A stretch of 15,910 nucleotides of DNA from OMIS01 sp044350895 (GTDB lineage: Bacteria; Patescibacteriota; Microgenomatia; UBA1400; PJMF01): positions 1 through 15,910 of the forward strand of contig JBILGT010000025.1 of assembly GCA_044350895.1 (NCBI GenBank), given 5' to 3'. Positions 1-5,945 of the stretch are shown here, in pieces. The translations under genes were made by a program, and so were the position numbers. Under the pieces are notes generated by a model, which worked only from the letters and a program-made list of their open reading frames with translations, made no database searches and was not told the origin of the DNA. How positions within the stretch are numbered: the stretch's first letter is position 1; each line of letters opens with the position of its first letter.

Positions 1-711
1 CGAATGTTTTTTGTGATAGATAATTTTTGTGCCTGTTCATCCATGATTGGTATTGTAGTAACCACGCTCTGTATTCGGCGTGGTTTTTGATTTTTGGTAG
101 CTCTTTGACTAAGTTGTTGAAGGCAATTCCTGGCAGAGTTTCAGGGTTCATTGTGAGCAGTTGTCTGTTTCTTTGTTGGACATGAAAGTGGCATCTCTGA
201 ACTAATACTCGAGGAAATAATTCCTTGATAGCTCGCTGCATGCCTTTCTGACCATCACACACCACTGCTGCTGGATGACCTCTCAGCTGTGACAAACAGG
301 CGTGCCAGTTCAAGTATGTCTCTCGCTCCACAAATGTCCAAAAAATGACTTTCTCAACTGTTTTAACCAACAACAGTACACATCCTTCCTCCAACACATA
401 CCCATCGATGATGACAATCTGATCACTGATTGATAGATTCTTTGGATCAATTCCTTGATCCCAAAAATCTGTGAACCAGCGTTGCAATGTTTTGACAGAT
501 ACGCAATATTGAGTTGCAAAATATCCTAATTCGTTCTTTCCCAGCAACCATTCATGAAATATCTTTTTCCTGTTAATTTGAGTGATAAATGGTCTTTGAT
601 CAGTCTCAGTCTTTCTACAAAATGCGCAGCAATATCGTTGACTCCCAGCTGCTGTTTTGCCATATTTCTTTAACTTATTTCCACACAACTTACATAACTT
701 TTTTTAATCAT
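1..711 (-). pseudogene. IS1249-like (IS256 family) transposase, N-terminal part, frameshifted at its start
   Basis: The minus strand reads openly from about 703 to 1 and continues past the left edge. The frame begins with a zinc ribbon (CKLCG, then YCCAFC), followed by a helix-turn-helix-like stretch ending VKTLQRWF. Next come IIDGYV with a likely first catalytic Asp, then VVCDGQKG with the second Asp, and then QRCHFH, the C-x2-H signature of IS256/Mutator-type DDE transposases. The GKTAAGSQR linker after the ribbon is typical of the IS1249 group. The third acidic residue would lie outside the window. The only plausible ATG (709-711) is in another frame. Between it and the zinc ribbon lies an A7 run (T7 on the plus strand, 699-705). 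Eight As would give M-I-K-K-K-L-C-K-L-C-G, a natural N-terminus. The gene is therefore a pseudogene, a slippage-dependent gene or a sequencing error. No Shine-Dalgarno is clear. Confidence 0.82.
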
Positions 712-722
712 TTTCACTGTCT

Positions 723-743
723 TTCACACTATTAAAGTGTGAA
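723..743. repeat. Perfect 8-bp inverted repeat upstream of the transposase
   Basis: TTCACACT (723-730) and AGTGTGAA (736-743) form a perfect 8-bp stem with a 5-nt loop, 12 bp outside the transposase ATG. It could be part of the IS end, an operator, or a hairpin that blocks read-through transcription into the element. The far end of the IS is not in the window, so a terminal repeat cannot be confirmed. Confidence 0.5.
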
Positions 744-1000
744 TTATCTCACTTTTTCCCTATTATTCAATGAAATTCAACTAAAAAAGCAACACGAAAT
801 GTCCTTTAACTCGGTATACTACAAACGTTGTTTGATCGCACTGGAATCGCTGATATAGGCTCGAAGTACTGTTCACACAATTACTCACTGCATCTACGCA
901 AATACTGATACTCACCACAACGGTGGAGCATTTTTGTGCTGTGCTCAGCAGATACAAAGGACCGTTCATTCAATCAACACTCGTAGTAACTTGTAAAAAC
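744..1000. other. Non-coding stretch between the IS remnant and the first unknown gene
   Basis: I see no convincing gene here. Open frames on both strands lack family resemblance and ribosome binding sites. One end of the IS probably lies in this stretch, but I cannot place it. A possible plus-strand promoter is TTGATC (832-837), 16 bp, then TATAGG (854-859) preceded by TG as an extended -10. Another -10-like TATACT lies at 815-820. Either could serve the gene at 1010, leaving a leader of about 145 or 185 nt. Confidence 0.3.
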
Positions 1001-1009
1001 AGGATATGT

Positions 1010-1309
1010 ATGCCTCACAAAGAATCCAGCTTCATATCAAAAGAAAACCTCATTAAAATTATTGAGTCAAATAAGTTTGTAATTACACTGCATCTTCTAT
1101 GTACAATGTGTGGGGGATATTTAGTGATAAGTGCACTAGCAGAGGATCAAACCTTGCATCCCTATTTAGAGAATTACTGGACATATGTGGGAGGATTCTT
1201 ACTCCTACTCAATTTATATCTCGTAAAAGCTGAACCAGAATCCACAGATGCAGATGTTATTAGTAATCATATTTCCCAACAGGATGGCGATACTCAACAA
1301 GAGCAGTAG
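1010..1309 (+). CDS. Small membrane protein of unknown function, two predicted TM segments
   Basis: A 99-residue protein that I do not recognise. Residues about 22-43 and 56-72 are hydrophobic and separated by a short acidic/aromatic loop. The C-terminal tail of about 27 residues is rich in D, E and Q. By the positive-inside rule the Lys-containing N-terminus is probably cytoplasmic, and with two passes the tail would be too. I chose the ATG at 1010 rather than the upstream in-frame ATG at 923. AGGA at 1001-1004 lies 5 nt ahead of it, and the extra 29 residues of the longer form look like random translation. The stop is 52 bp before the next ORF on the same strand, so the two may be co-transcribed. 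It has no visible relation to the transposase. Confidence 0.6.
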   Translation: MPHKESSFISKENLIKIIESNKFVITLHLLCTMCGGYLVISALAEDQTLHPYLENYWTYVGGFLLLLNLYLVKAEPESTDADVISNHISQQDGDTQQEQ

Positions 1310-1315
1310 TATAAT
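1310..1315 (+). promoter_or_regulatory. Possible -10 element for the exported protein gene
   Basis: A perfect TATAAT immediately follows the upstream stop codon, but no convincing -35 lies 16-18 bp before it. A start near 1322 would leave a leader of about 40 nt. The weak purine tract GGAAAG (1351-1356) sits 5 nt before the ATG at 1362 and could be the ribosome binding site. Confidence 0.3.
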
Positions 1316-1361
1316 ATCTGTGTAGCTGACAGTTACTACATTCTTATATTGGAAAGTAAAT

Positions 1362-2390
1362 ATGATTCCTATAGATGCATTAAGACCATATATTGAACAA
1401 CAAAGTGGTGAGTCACACCGATACCGCAAACTTGCACAGGCGATTGCAACGGTTTTGGTCGGTGTAACTTTATTACTTCCAAAAGATGCACATGCACAAG
1501 TAATGCCAGTCAATACTGCAGAGCCCAAGGGTAGCCAAACAACTCCTGCACAAATCAATGAAGAAGATGAACAACCTTTGGAGCAAGAAGTTGCATACTA
1601 TGCAGCACTTAAACAAGCAGTTGCAGATGTATATGCAGCGACTCAATCAAGTACGACAGAAGTAAAAAATCCTACCAATGAAGATATTCACAAAACGCTA
1701 GGTGAGTTACTGAGCGCAACTACACACGCTGAAGATACACAGCGCATCATTGCGGCATTTGTGGATCAGCTAATGGTAAATGGCAATATTGATAACTATC
1801 GGACACGATTGGATAAACCTGAAACTAGTGCAGAAGAAAAAGCCGCCATTAAACAGGCAATAGCATCAAATACTTTGGCCAAATATATTCTTGAACATGA
1901 AATTAGTAATTTTTCACCAGAGCTTGTCGTGCGTATCGCCCAGCTTGTGGAAGAAATTCGAGCTGGATTAGAAAAGACAGCTGCAGGATATAATGCCAAA
2001 CTTACACCTGTGACTGAATGGAAAGCATTTGATCCTGAGAATCCATTAGATCACCCGCAAGTTGTTCAAACCCCAGTACGACTCACCATGTCAGTACTAC
2101 TTGAACAACTTGAGCGTGGAGAGAACGAACTTACCCCAGGCCAGATAAAAACATTACTCGCACTACTTACCATGCCAGCAACCGATTATTGGAGCTTCTT
2201 GCGAGACAATGGGAGTGGGCCACAGATGGCCACGAACGGTATACTCGCCGCCTTAAATAACAGACTCCATGGTTTTCAGTTTAAACGGGACGGAGCCAAC
2301 TGGGCTGGACAGCTCAACGAGCTCTATGGTTGGGATCAAATGGAAACACAACATGGTCAAAGCATATCAGAAAAGCCTGTCGGAAATTGA
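1362..2390 (+). CDS. Exported helical protein of unknown function
   Basis: A 342-residue protein that I cannot assign to a family. The N-terminus has a rather long basic n-region (HRYRK near residues 19-23), a hydrophobic core (about 27-40) and a signal-peptidase-like site KDAHA|Q at about 44-45, so secretion by Sec is likely. The mature part starts with a P/T/E-rich spacer and continues as mostly amphipathic helix-forming sequence rich in A, E, Q and L. There is one cluster of aromatic residues near the C-terminus (WAGQLNELYGWDQ). No catalytic motif, repeat or metal site stands out. The gene ends in TGA and is followed by the clpB regulatory region. The upstream neighbour is a small membrane protein, and a joint envelope role is possible but unsupported. 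Confidence 0.72.
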   Translation: MIPIDALRPYIEQQSGESHRYRKLAQAIATVLVGVTLLLPKDAHAQVMPVNTAEPKGSQTTPAQINEEDEQPLEQEVAYYAALKQAVADVYAATQSSTTEVKNPTNEDIHKTLGELLSATTHAEDTQRIIAAFVDQLMVNGNIDNYRTRLDKPETSAEEKAAIKQAIASNTLAKYILEHEISNFSPELVVRIAQLVEEIRAGLEKTAAGYNAKLTPVTEWKAFDPENPLDHPQVVQTPVRLTMSVLLEQLERGENELTPGQIKTLLALLTMPATDYWSFLRDNGSGPQMATNGILAALNNRLHGFQFKRDGANWAGQLNELYGWDQMETQHGQSISEKPVGN

Positions 2391-2399
2391 TTAAAGCAT

Positions 2400-2416
2400 C
2401 AATCTATATCAGATTG
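2400..2416. repeat. Small hairpin after the exported protein gene
   Basis: CAATCT (2400-2405) and AGATTG (2411-2416) pair perfectly around a 5-nt loop, 9 bp after the stop codon. No U-run follows, so an intrinsic terminator is not supported. It may only stabilise the 3' end. Confidence 0.3.
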
Positions 2417-2424
2417 GTGCGCAG

Positions 2425-2451
2425 TTAGCACTATTTTAGCTTAACTGCTAA
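2425..2451 (+). promoter_or_regulatory. CIRCE-like HrcA operator upstream of clpB
   Basis: Seen: TTAGCACTA, nine bases, AACTGCTAA, total 27 bp. The CIRCE consensus is TTAGCACTC-N9-GAGTGCTAA, so 15 of 18 half-site positions match with exact spacing and all twelve outer bases (TTAGCA/TGCTAA) are identical. It sits 8 bp upstream of the predicted -35. HrcA binds CIRCE and represses chaperone genes until heat stress. Placement beside clpB, plus a second copy at lon, supports a real operator. A shorter hairpin reading of the same bases (GCAGTTA 2421-2427 with TAACTGC 2442-2448) is possible. Confidence 0.75.
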
Positions 2452-2459
2452 TTTGACTC

Positions 2460-2488
2460 TTCACAACTTTTTTCTTGCTCGCTACAAT
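2460..2488 (+). promoter_or_regulatory. clpB promoter, probably leaderless
   Basis: TTCACA (2460-2465), 17 bp, TACAAT (2483-2488), each hexamer one mismatch from the sigma-70 consensus. Transcription would begin about 7 nt later, at or 1-2 nt before the ATG at 2497, leaving no room for a Shine-Dalgarno. Confidence 0.65.
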
Positions 2489-2496
2489 ATGGGCAT

Positions 2497-5061
2497 ATGA
2501 ACCTAAACAAACTAACTACCAAATCTGCTGAGAGTTTGCAGGGGGCTATGGAACTCGCAGCACAACTCAAGAACCCTGAGATCAAGCCTGTTCATGTTGC
2601 ACTCGTTCTCATCAAGCAGAGCGGGGGAATCGTCTCTTCACTTCTTCAAAAACTAGGCAAAGATTCTGATGCTATTGCAACACAGTTACAAGATTTATTG
2701 TCTAAGATACCTTCAATTTCAGGAGCATCACAACCCGTTCTTTCAAGTGGTCTACGGACTGCTTTGGATGCAGCTGAAAAAGCTGCCAGCACCATGGGTG
2801 ATGAATATACCAGTACTGAACACATTTTTTTTGGTTTACTCAAAGATTCAGAACTCAGTACACTCTTCGGCACAACTGAACAAGAAGTGAGTGCTGCCAT
2901 CAAGCAAGTGCGTGGAAATCAGAAAGTGACCGACCGTGATCCTGAAGGAAAGTTTCAAGCACTGGAAAAATACACCGTTGATTTTACTCGCCTTGCACGA
3001 GAAGGGAAGATTGATCCCGTCATTGGTCGTGATGAAGAAATCCGACGTGTCATGCAAATTCTGTCACGTCGCACAAAAAATAACCCCGTTCTTGTGGGAG
3101 AACCCGGTGTGGGTAAAACTGCGATTGTCGAAGGTTTGGCACGAAAAATTATTGAGAATGACGTGCCTGATACACTGCGCAATAAACTGCTTCTTACTTT
3201 AGATATGGGTTCACTTATCGCTGGCGCCAAGTACCGTGGTGAGTTTGAAGACCGCCTCAAAGCAGTTATTAAGGAAATTGAAAGTTCTGATGGCGGCATA
3301 ATTCTGTTTATTGATGAACTCCACACCATTGTTGGAGCTGGAGCGCAAGAAGGTTCCACTGATGCTGGGAATTTACTCAAACCTGCGCTTGCGCGCGGAA
3401 CACTCCGCACTATCGGAGCCACCACACTCCGTGAATATCGAAAGTATATTGAAAAAGATGCTGCGCTTGAGCGTCGATTCCAACCGGTCATGGTGGAAGA
3501 GCCAAATGAAGAAGATGCAATTTCAATTTTACGAGGCATCAAAGAAAAATATGAAGCACATCACGGCGTTCGCATTACAGACAATGCAATTGTTGCGGCT
3601 GTGAAGCTGTCACGTCGCTATATTCCTGACAGGTTCTTGCCTGACAAGGCAATCGACCTCATGGATGAGGCTGCATCAGTTTTAAAAATTGAAATTGATA
3701 GTAAACCGACTGAACTTGATAAATTGCAGCGTAAAATTCGCCAGCTCGAAATTGAGCGCGAAGCTTTGAAGAAAGAAAAAGATGAAGCATCAAAAGAGCG
3801 GCTTACAGTTATTGAAAAACAACTTGCTGAACTTCAAGAAGAGTACAACGAACTTGAAATGCACTGGAAAAATGAGAAAGATGTTATTGATACACTCAAA
3901 GATGGGAGCAAGCAACTTGACTCACTCCGTGAAGAGGCCGCTCAAGCAGAACGTCAGTATGATTTAGAAAAGGCAGCTGAGATTAAATATGGCAAGATTC
4001 CTGAACTTGAAAAGAAAATCAAAGATGCTCAAAAGAAACTGACTGAGGTACAAAAAGATCAACAGATTCTTAAAGAAGAAGTATCCGAAGAGGATATCGC
4101 CAAAATCGTGGCACGTTGGACTGGTATTCCAGTTGCCAAAATGTTGAATACAGAATCTGAGCGACTTCTCAAAATGGAAGACGAGCTCAAAAAACGAGTC
4201 ATCGGCCAAGAAACTGCTATTAGAGCAGTGGCCAATGCTGTCCGCCGCTCACGTGCAGGCATAGCTGAACCAAATCGTCCGATTGGTTCATTTATTTTCT
4301 TGGGTCCAACAGGTGTAGGTAAAACAGAACTAGCAAAGGCGGTGGCAGATTTCCTGTTTGATGATGAAAACCAACTGGTGCGCATTGATATGAGCGAGTA
4401 CATGGAACAACATGCAGTAGCACGACTGATTGGACCACCACCGGGGTATGTAGGGTATGAAGAGGGAGGACAGCTCACTGAAGCTGTGAGACGCCATCCG
4501 TACACAGTAGTTTTATTCGATGAAATTGAAAAAGCTCATCCAGAGGTTTTCAATGTTCTGCTACAAGTTTTGGATGATGGACGTCTGACTGACAATCGTG
4601 GCCGCACCGTTAATTTCAAAAATACTGTGATTATTATGACTTCAAACTTAGGGAGCAGTGCTATTGCTGAACATGTTGACGACCTTAAAGCCCAAGAGAC
4701 TGCCGTACAAACTGCACTTCACCAGAAGTTCAAACCAGAGTTTTTGAATCGGATCGATGACATTATTATTTTCCAACCGCTTCAAAAAGATGAAATCAGA
4801 GAAATAGTGCGTATACAACTTATAAATGCCCAGGCTCGCCTTACTGAGAAAAAGATTGTCCTAACTGCTACCGATGCCGCACTTGATGCGATTGCAGAAG
4901 CGGGCTACGACCCAATTTTTGGTGCGCGACCACTCAAGCGACTCATTCAATCTGCAATTCTTAATCCACTCTCACTTAAGATTATCGAAGGTGATGTTGG
5001 GGCAGGAGATGAGATTGTGGTTGATCAAAAGAACGACACGCTGGTGCTAACGAAGAAGTAG
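2497..5061 (+). CDS. clpB: ClpB protein disaggregase (Hsp100 AAA+ ATPase)
   Basis: ClpB forms cytoplasmic hexamers that pull polypeptides out of aggregates, working with DnaK. The 854 residues match the usual length. Order: Clp N-domain (about 1-145); first AAA+ module with Walker A GEPGVGKT (201-208), pore loop KYRG (245-248), Walker B ending in DE (273-274) and arginine fingers ERRF (325-328); a long charged coiled-coil middle domain (about 405-530); second AAA+ module with Walker A GPTGVGKT (603-610), pore loop GYVGY (650-654) and Walker B ending in DE (675-676); then the C-terminal lid. The full-length middle domain and the lack of a ClpP-binding IGF-type loop separate it from ClpC and ClpA. 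All key residues are intact. A CIRCE-like operator and a promoter that predicts a leaderless message precede it. No ribosome binding site is seen, but the N-domain aligns from this ATG. Confidence 0.97.
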   Translation: MNLNKLTTKSAESLQGAMELAAQLKNPEIKPVHVALVLIKQSGGIVSSLLQKLGKDSDAIATQLQDLLSKIPSISGASQPVLSSGLRTALDAAEKAASTMGDEYTSTEHIFFGLLKDSELSTLFGTTEQEVSAAIKQVRGNQKVTDRDPEGKFQALEKYTVDFTRLAREGKIDPVIGRDEEIRRVMQILSRRTKNNPVLVGEPGVGKTAIVEGLARKIIENDVPDTLRNKLLLTLDMGSLIAGAKYRGEFEDRLKAVIKEIESSDGGIILFIDELHTIVGAGAQEGSTDAGNLLKPALARGTLRTIGATTLREYRKYIEKDAALERRFQPVMVEEPNEEDAISILRGIKEKYEAHHGVRITDNAIVAAVKLSRRYIPDRFLPDKAIDLMDEAASVLKIEIDSKPTELDKLQRKIRQLEIEREALKKEKDEASKERLTVIEKQLAELQEEYNELEMHWKNEKDVIDTLKDGSKQLDSLREEAAQAERQYDLEKAAEIKYGKIPELEKKIKDAQKKLTEVQKDQQILKEEVSEEDIAKIVARWTGIPVAKMLNTESERLLKMEDELKKRVIGQETAIRAVANAVRRSRAGIAEPNRPIGSFIFLGPTGVGKTELAKAVADFLFDDENQLVRIDMSEYMEQHAVARLIGPPPGYVGYEEGGQLTEAVRRHPYTVVLFDEIEKAHPEVFNVLLQVLDDGRLTDNRGRTVNFKNTVIIMTSNLGSSAIAEHVDDLKAQETAVQTALHQKFKPEFLNRIDDIIIFQPLQKDEIREIVRIQLINAQARLTEKKIVLTATDAALDAIAEAGYDPIFGARPLKRLIQSAILNPLSLKIIEGDVGAGDEIVVDQKNDTLVLTKK

Positions 5062-5073
5062 TTCGATACTCAG

Positions 5074-5082
5074 TGATATAAT
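5074..5082 (+). promoter_or_regulatory. Extended -10 promoter for the small HTH-like gene
   Basis: TG, one base, then a perfect TATAAT (5077-5082) forms an extended -10, which can work without a good -35 (none is visible). The hexamer ends 6 nt before the ATG at 5089, so the transcript should start at or next to the start codon. It lies between the clpB stop and the new gene. Confidence 0.65.
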
Positions 5083-5088
5083 TTTGAC

Positions 5089-5343
5089 ATGAGCAAAGAG
5101 TTATTACCTGATTTTGATATTACGTATGTTGATAAGTCCGATCCTATTGTTGGAGGTACTTCCCTTTATCCAAATGATTCAAAACAGTGGTTGGCAGTAA
5201 TTGACTTCTGTAGGAATGAGAATCTACTCGAACGTCATGAGATACATATACTTGAGCTCGTAGAGGCACATCAAATGCCGCTGGGAATTGCGGCGGCACT
5301 CATGGGAATACCGCTTCAGACTGCTAGAAGATATCTATATTAG
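5089..5343 (+). CDS. Small protein with a possible C-terminal helix-turn-helix
   Basis: An 84-residue protein with no family I can name. Residues 1-33 are acidic and probably extended. Residues about 34-84 look like three helices. The last two (ILELVEAHQMPLGIAAALMG and IPLQTARRYLY) resemble a helix-turn-helix, with a hydrophobic first helix, a turn at MGIP and an S/T-A-R-R recognition helix, as in sigma region 4 or DeoR-type domains. It could be a small DNA-binding regulator, but its basic charge is low. It has its own extended -10 promoter 6 nt before the ATG and no Shine-Dalgarno. It lies between clpB and tRNA-Ile on the same strand. The promoter and the coherent helical pattern suggest a real gene rather than a chance ORF. 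Confidence 0.6.
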   Translation: MSKELLPDFDITYVDKSDPIVGGTSLYPNDSKQWLAVIDFCRNENLLERHEIHILELVEAHQMPLGIAAALMGIPLQTARRYLY

Positions 5344-5435
5344 TTCAGTTGTGAAAATAGATGCCATTATCGTAGCATTCTGTGTTTGGCCATACTATGC
5401 AATCAAAAGCAAGTTTTTCACTCAAGCCGGTGATA

Positions 5436-5448
5436 TACAGTATCTGTA
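5436..5448. repeat. Short palindrome in the gap before tRNA-Ile
   Basis: TACAG and CTGTA flank a TAT centre. The 176-bp gap (5344-5519) otherwise shows no gene, only the tRNA promoter near its end. The palindrome could be chance or a small operator. Confidence 0.2.
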
Positions 5449-5497
5449 ATTGACTGTGTTTTTGGTGCAGAGCAGGGTATGCATCTGTAATCGTTCA

Positions 5498-5506
5498 TGA
5501 TACAAT
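5498..5506 (+). promoter_or_regulatory. Extended -10 promoter of tRNA-Ile
   Basis: TG, one base, then TACAAT (5501-5506) forms an extended -10. Transcription would start near 5513, giving a short 5' leader of about 7 nt before the mature tRNA end at 5520, to be removed by RNase P. Confidence 0.55.
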
Positions 5507-5519
5507 AATGCATCGTCAA

Positions 5520-5593
5520 GGGTGTATAGCTCAGATGGTTAGAGCGCAGTCCTGATAAGACTGAGGTCCTACGTTCGATTCGTAGTACACCCA
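5520..5593 (+). tRNA. tRNA-Ile (anticodon GAU)
   Basis: A full 74-nt cloverleaf can be drawn. The acceptor GGGTGTA pairs with TACACCC over 7 bp. The D stem is GCTC/GAGC with a loop containing GG. The anticodon stem CAGTC/GACTG encloses the loop CTGATAA with anticodon GAT. The variable region is AGGTC, and the T stem CTACG/CGTAG encloses TTCGATT. The discriminator is A. No CCA is encoded (ACT follows the stem), so a CCA-adding enzyme is needed. It reads isoleucine codons AUC and AUU. Confidence 0.96.
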
Positions 5594-5597
5594 CTCC

Positions 5598-5888
5598 GTG
5601 ATACAACCACTTGAATCCTTCCGGCAACATTTTCAGACTGCACGCAGTGATGCCCTCAATTCAAATACCATTAGAACCCAACAAGAAGCAGATGAGTTAC
5701 GACTTCTTGTCGTAGCTTTCACCTCAGGTGAGCTCTCCATTTCAGAATTTAGAAAGCAAAAACGAGAGATTCTTGAAAAGTACGCTCACATTATTTTAAT
5801 TGGCGATATTAACGAATGGTTCAGAACTTGTTTGTTCCCTGGCTGCATTGCAGTCATTCGCACACTTGGCAATCGTACCGATCACTAA
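5598..5888 (+). CDS. Small protein of unknown function starting beside the tRNA
   Basis: A 96-residue open frame with a GTG start, 4 nt after the discriminator base of tRNA-Ile. There is no other in-frame ATG, GTG or TTG before the conserved-looking part, and no space for a Shine-Dalgarno outside the tRNA. Residues about 28-70 (QEADELRLLVVAFTSGELSI onward) look like two amphipathic helices with E/K/R-rich faces. The end is more hydrophobic and contains two Cys. I recognise no family. It fills the gap between the tRNA and the lon promoter almost exactly. If real, it would be translated from a tRNA-mRNA transcript, perhaps after tRNA 3' cleavage creates a nearly leaderless end. A chance ORF is a fair alternative. 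Confidence 0.42.
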   Translation: MIQPLESFRQHFQTARSDALNSNTIRTQQEADELRLLVVAFTSGELSISEFRKQKREILEKYAHIILIGDINEWFRTCLFPGCIAVIRTLGNRTDH

Positions 5889-5908
5889 GGATCAAGTAAT
5901 TTTACGAC

Positions 5909-5937
5909 TTGCAATTTAGCAGACTAATAGATAGAAT
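5909..5937 (+). promoter_or_regulatory. lon promoter, probably leaderless
   Basis: TTGCAA (5909-5914), 17 bp, TAGAAT (5932-5937). The -10 ends 8 nt before the ATG at 5946, which puts the transcription start at the start codon. The CIRCE-like element overlaps the spacer and the -10, so a bound repressor would directly block RNA polymerase. Confidence 0.65.
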
Positions 5938-5942
5938 GCTAA
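5916..5942 (+). promoter_or_regulatory. CIRCE-like HrcA operator overlapping the lon promoter
   Basis: Seen: TTAGCAGAC, nine bases, GAATGCTAA, total 27 bp. Against TTAGCACTC-N9-GAGTGCTAA it matches 15 of 18 positions with exact spacing, and the outer TTAGCA/TGCTAA is perfect as in the copy before clpB. It covers the -10 and the expected start site and ends 3 nt before the lon ATG. This position fits direct repression by HrcA. Confidence 0.75.
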
Positions 5943-5945
5943 TCT

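Noticed and set aside
310..519. Minus-strand ORF of 69 codons inside the transposase
   Set aside because: It is in a different frame from the zinc-ribbon/DDE protein, which reads through the same DNA with clear family motifs.
781..969. Small minus-strand ORF in the gap after the transposase
   Set aside because: No Shine-Dalgarno, no -10 close to the start and no recognisable composition. The region is better seen as non-coding.
923..1009. Upstream ATG extension of the small two-TM protein
   Set aside because: The extra 29 residues are not protein-like and lack a ribosome site, while AGGA precedes the ATG at 1010.
1214..1558. Minus-strand ORF of 114 codons with hydrophobic stretches
   Set aside because: It overlaps two plus-strand genes and mirrors their codons. 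No ribosome binding site or promoter supports it.
2955..3542. Long minus-strand ORF (195 codons) inside clpB
   Set aside because: It is antisense to the conserved first AAA+ module, is Ser/Arg-rich and has no start signals. It is a shadow of strong coding bias on the plus strand.
2497..5061. ClpC or ClpA instead of ClpB
   Set aside because: The long middle coiled coil and the missing ClpP-binding loop indicate the ClpB disaggregase.
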